Positions 63,302 through 64,000 of a stretch of 64,000 bases of DNA are shown piece by piece. How positions within the stretch are numbered: the first letter of the stretch is position 1; every line of letters starts with the position of its first letter. Location of the stretch: the NCBI GenBank assembly GCA_009861545.1, contig VXME01000003.1, positions 28,058 to 92,057 of the forward strand, written 5' to 3'. Source of the DNA: Acidobacteriota bacterium (lineage in GTDB: Bacteria; Acidobacteriota; Vicinamibacteria; Vicinamibacterales; UBA8438). The notes below the pieces were generated by a model, which was given only the letters and a program-made list of their open reading frames with translations, ran no database searches and was not told where the DNA came from. The position numbers were made by a program, and so were the translations under genes.

Positions 63302-64000
63302 TCAGGCGCTGACGATGGGGAACGTGCCGCCGTCGTTGCCGAGAATCAAGGCGGGGTCGACGCCGAGCCAGTGCCGCAGCACGTCCGCGTAGACGTGGCG
63401 GAAGTCGACCGTGGCGTCGAGGCCCCCGCGGGTGACCTTGCCGAGGTCCGCCGGCTCGCCGAGCAGGCCCGCTCGCACCCCGCCGCCCATTACGAACAGC
63501 ACGCCGGCGTCTCCGTGCTCCGTGCCGTTGCTCCGGTTCTCGGCGACCAGTCGGCCGAAATCGGAGAACGTCAACAGGAGCACGCGATCGAGCTGCCCCG
63601 ACCCGCGCAGATGACGGGCGAAGGCGCGCAGGCCGCGTCCGAGCTCGGTGAAGAGGATCCGGTGCTTCGAGAGTTGATCGACGTGGGTGTCGAACGAAGC
63701 GGACGCAGGCGTGTCGAACGACCCGATGGAGACGTAGTAGACACGGGTCGGGCAGCCGGTCTCGATCATGTCGGCGGTCCACCGCAGGGATTGGCCGAAT
63801 GCCGTGTCGGGATAGTCGAAGCCGTCGCCCGTTCCCGCCCGTGCGCGATGGAGCTGACGCGAGGCGTGCGCAAGGCCGTTGTCGACCTGTCTGAGGTAGT
63901 GGCGGGGGGCGGGGCGGGGGGCCCCGGCGGCCGCCGGGGCGCGGGGGGGGGGGGGCGCGAGACAGAGGCGCAGGGCGGGGGGGGAGGGGCGAGGGCGCGG
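63302..64000 (-). CDS. DUF1501 family protein (partial, N-terminus off window)
   Basis: The C-terminal portion of a DUF1501 protein is readable: FGQSLRWTADMIETG, VYYVSIGSFDTP, LLLTFSDFGRLVAENRSNGT with the following EHGDAGVLFVMGGG, and VDFRHVYADVLRHWLGVD. DUF1501 is related to alkaline phosphatase/sulfatase folds and usually pairs with DUF1800 (here far away at 6400). The frame is well supported up to about 63904. Beyond that the sequence becomes G-run-rich and should not be trusted, although no stop interrupts it. Confidence 0.8.
   Translation of the reverse strand, partial: PRPRPSPPALRLCLAPPPPRAPAAAGAPRPAPRHYLRQVDNGLAHASRQLHRARAGTGDGFDYPDTAFGQSLRWTADMIETGCPTRVYYVSIGSFDTPASASFDTHVDQLSKHRILFTELGRGLRAFARHLRGSGQLDRVLLLTFSDFGRLVAENRSNGTEHGDAGVLFVMGGGVRAGLLGEPADLGKVTRGGLDATVDFRHVYADVLRHWLGVDPALILGNDGGTFPIVSA
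63905..64000. other. G-rich low-complexity window end
   Basis: Runs of up to 13 G and near absence of T set this apart from the rest of the window. It probably reflects poor assembly at a contig end rather than real sequence. Confidence 0.6.

Noticed and set aside
1..64000. tRNA, rRNA, prophage or insertion-sequence genes
   Set aside because: I saw no transposase, integrase, phage structural genes or recognisable tRNA/rRNA sequence by eye. A dedicated scan could still find a tRNA.

Overview
The window is about 64 kb of very GC-rich bacterial DNA with short intergenic gaps and many GTG or TTG starts. Several genes encode exported proteins of families typical of Acidobacteriota and Planctomycetes: DUF1592/DUF1552, DUF1800/DUF1501, DUF6351, DUF6152, VWFA-related, NIPSNAP, secreted ankyrin and quinoprotein dehydrogenases. 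The best guess is an Acidobacteriota genome, probably Vicinamibacteria-like. This is inferred from gene content only, because no rRNA, tRNA or ribosomal protein gene is present.

Layout. 0.2-8.3 kb: a secreted DLSGIW protein, an NCS2 nucleobase permease with an extra C-terminal domain, a PQQ dehydrogenase, a secreted HpcH/HpaI-type aldolase and a DUF1800 protein. 8.4-10.6 kb: an MNT/HEPN toxin-antitoxin pair whose MNT protein carries an extra N-terminal domain, next to a collapsed Uma2-family pseudogene. 10.6-25 kb: a cytochrome c-PQQ dehydrogenase, a VOC protein, the operon DUF1592 - DUF1552 - secreted ankyrin protein, then MmgE/PrpD, CocE-type hydrolase, VWFA and a second DLQGIW protein. 25-33 kb: a NitT/TauT-like ABC importer, a CPA2 antiporter, an S9 oligopeptidase and an M28 peptidase. 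33-38 kb: a Phd/VapC pair, a YhaN/YhaO-like SbcCD-type pair and an aldose dehydrogenase. 38-48 kb: mostly secreted proteins, with a second exported aldolase, an exported class V aminotransferase, DUF6351 and a second ankyrin protein.

48.4-54.7 kb is the standout region. A Crp-type regulator, a sensor kinase and a response regulator are followed on the same strand by a compact lasso-peptide cluster. It holds a 47-aa precursor, a B2 leader peptidase, a C macrolactam synthetase and a B1 PqqD-like recognition protein, in the uncommon order A-B2-C-B1. The predicted core GDCFGLCLDGMNGGLFWGP (or the same without the first G) carries both of its cysteines inside the predicted ring. A strong hairpin lies between A and B2. 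No dedicated exporter or isopeptidase is visible.

54.7-64 kb: a serine hydrolase with Arg in place of the SxxK lysine, an NHL-repeat protein, a cytochrome c'-like lipoprotein, DUF6152, a second OmpR-type two-component system with a PepSY membrane protein, and a TIGR03067-like protein. The window ends in a DUF1501 gene that runs into G-rich sequence that looks like a poor contig end.

Much of the window looks like an envelope and periplasmic catabolic repertoire (quinoproteins, hydrolases, peptidases, aldolases), with small mobile or defensive cassettes and one natural-product locus embedded in it.
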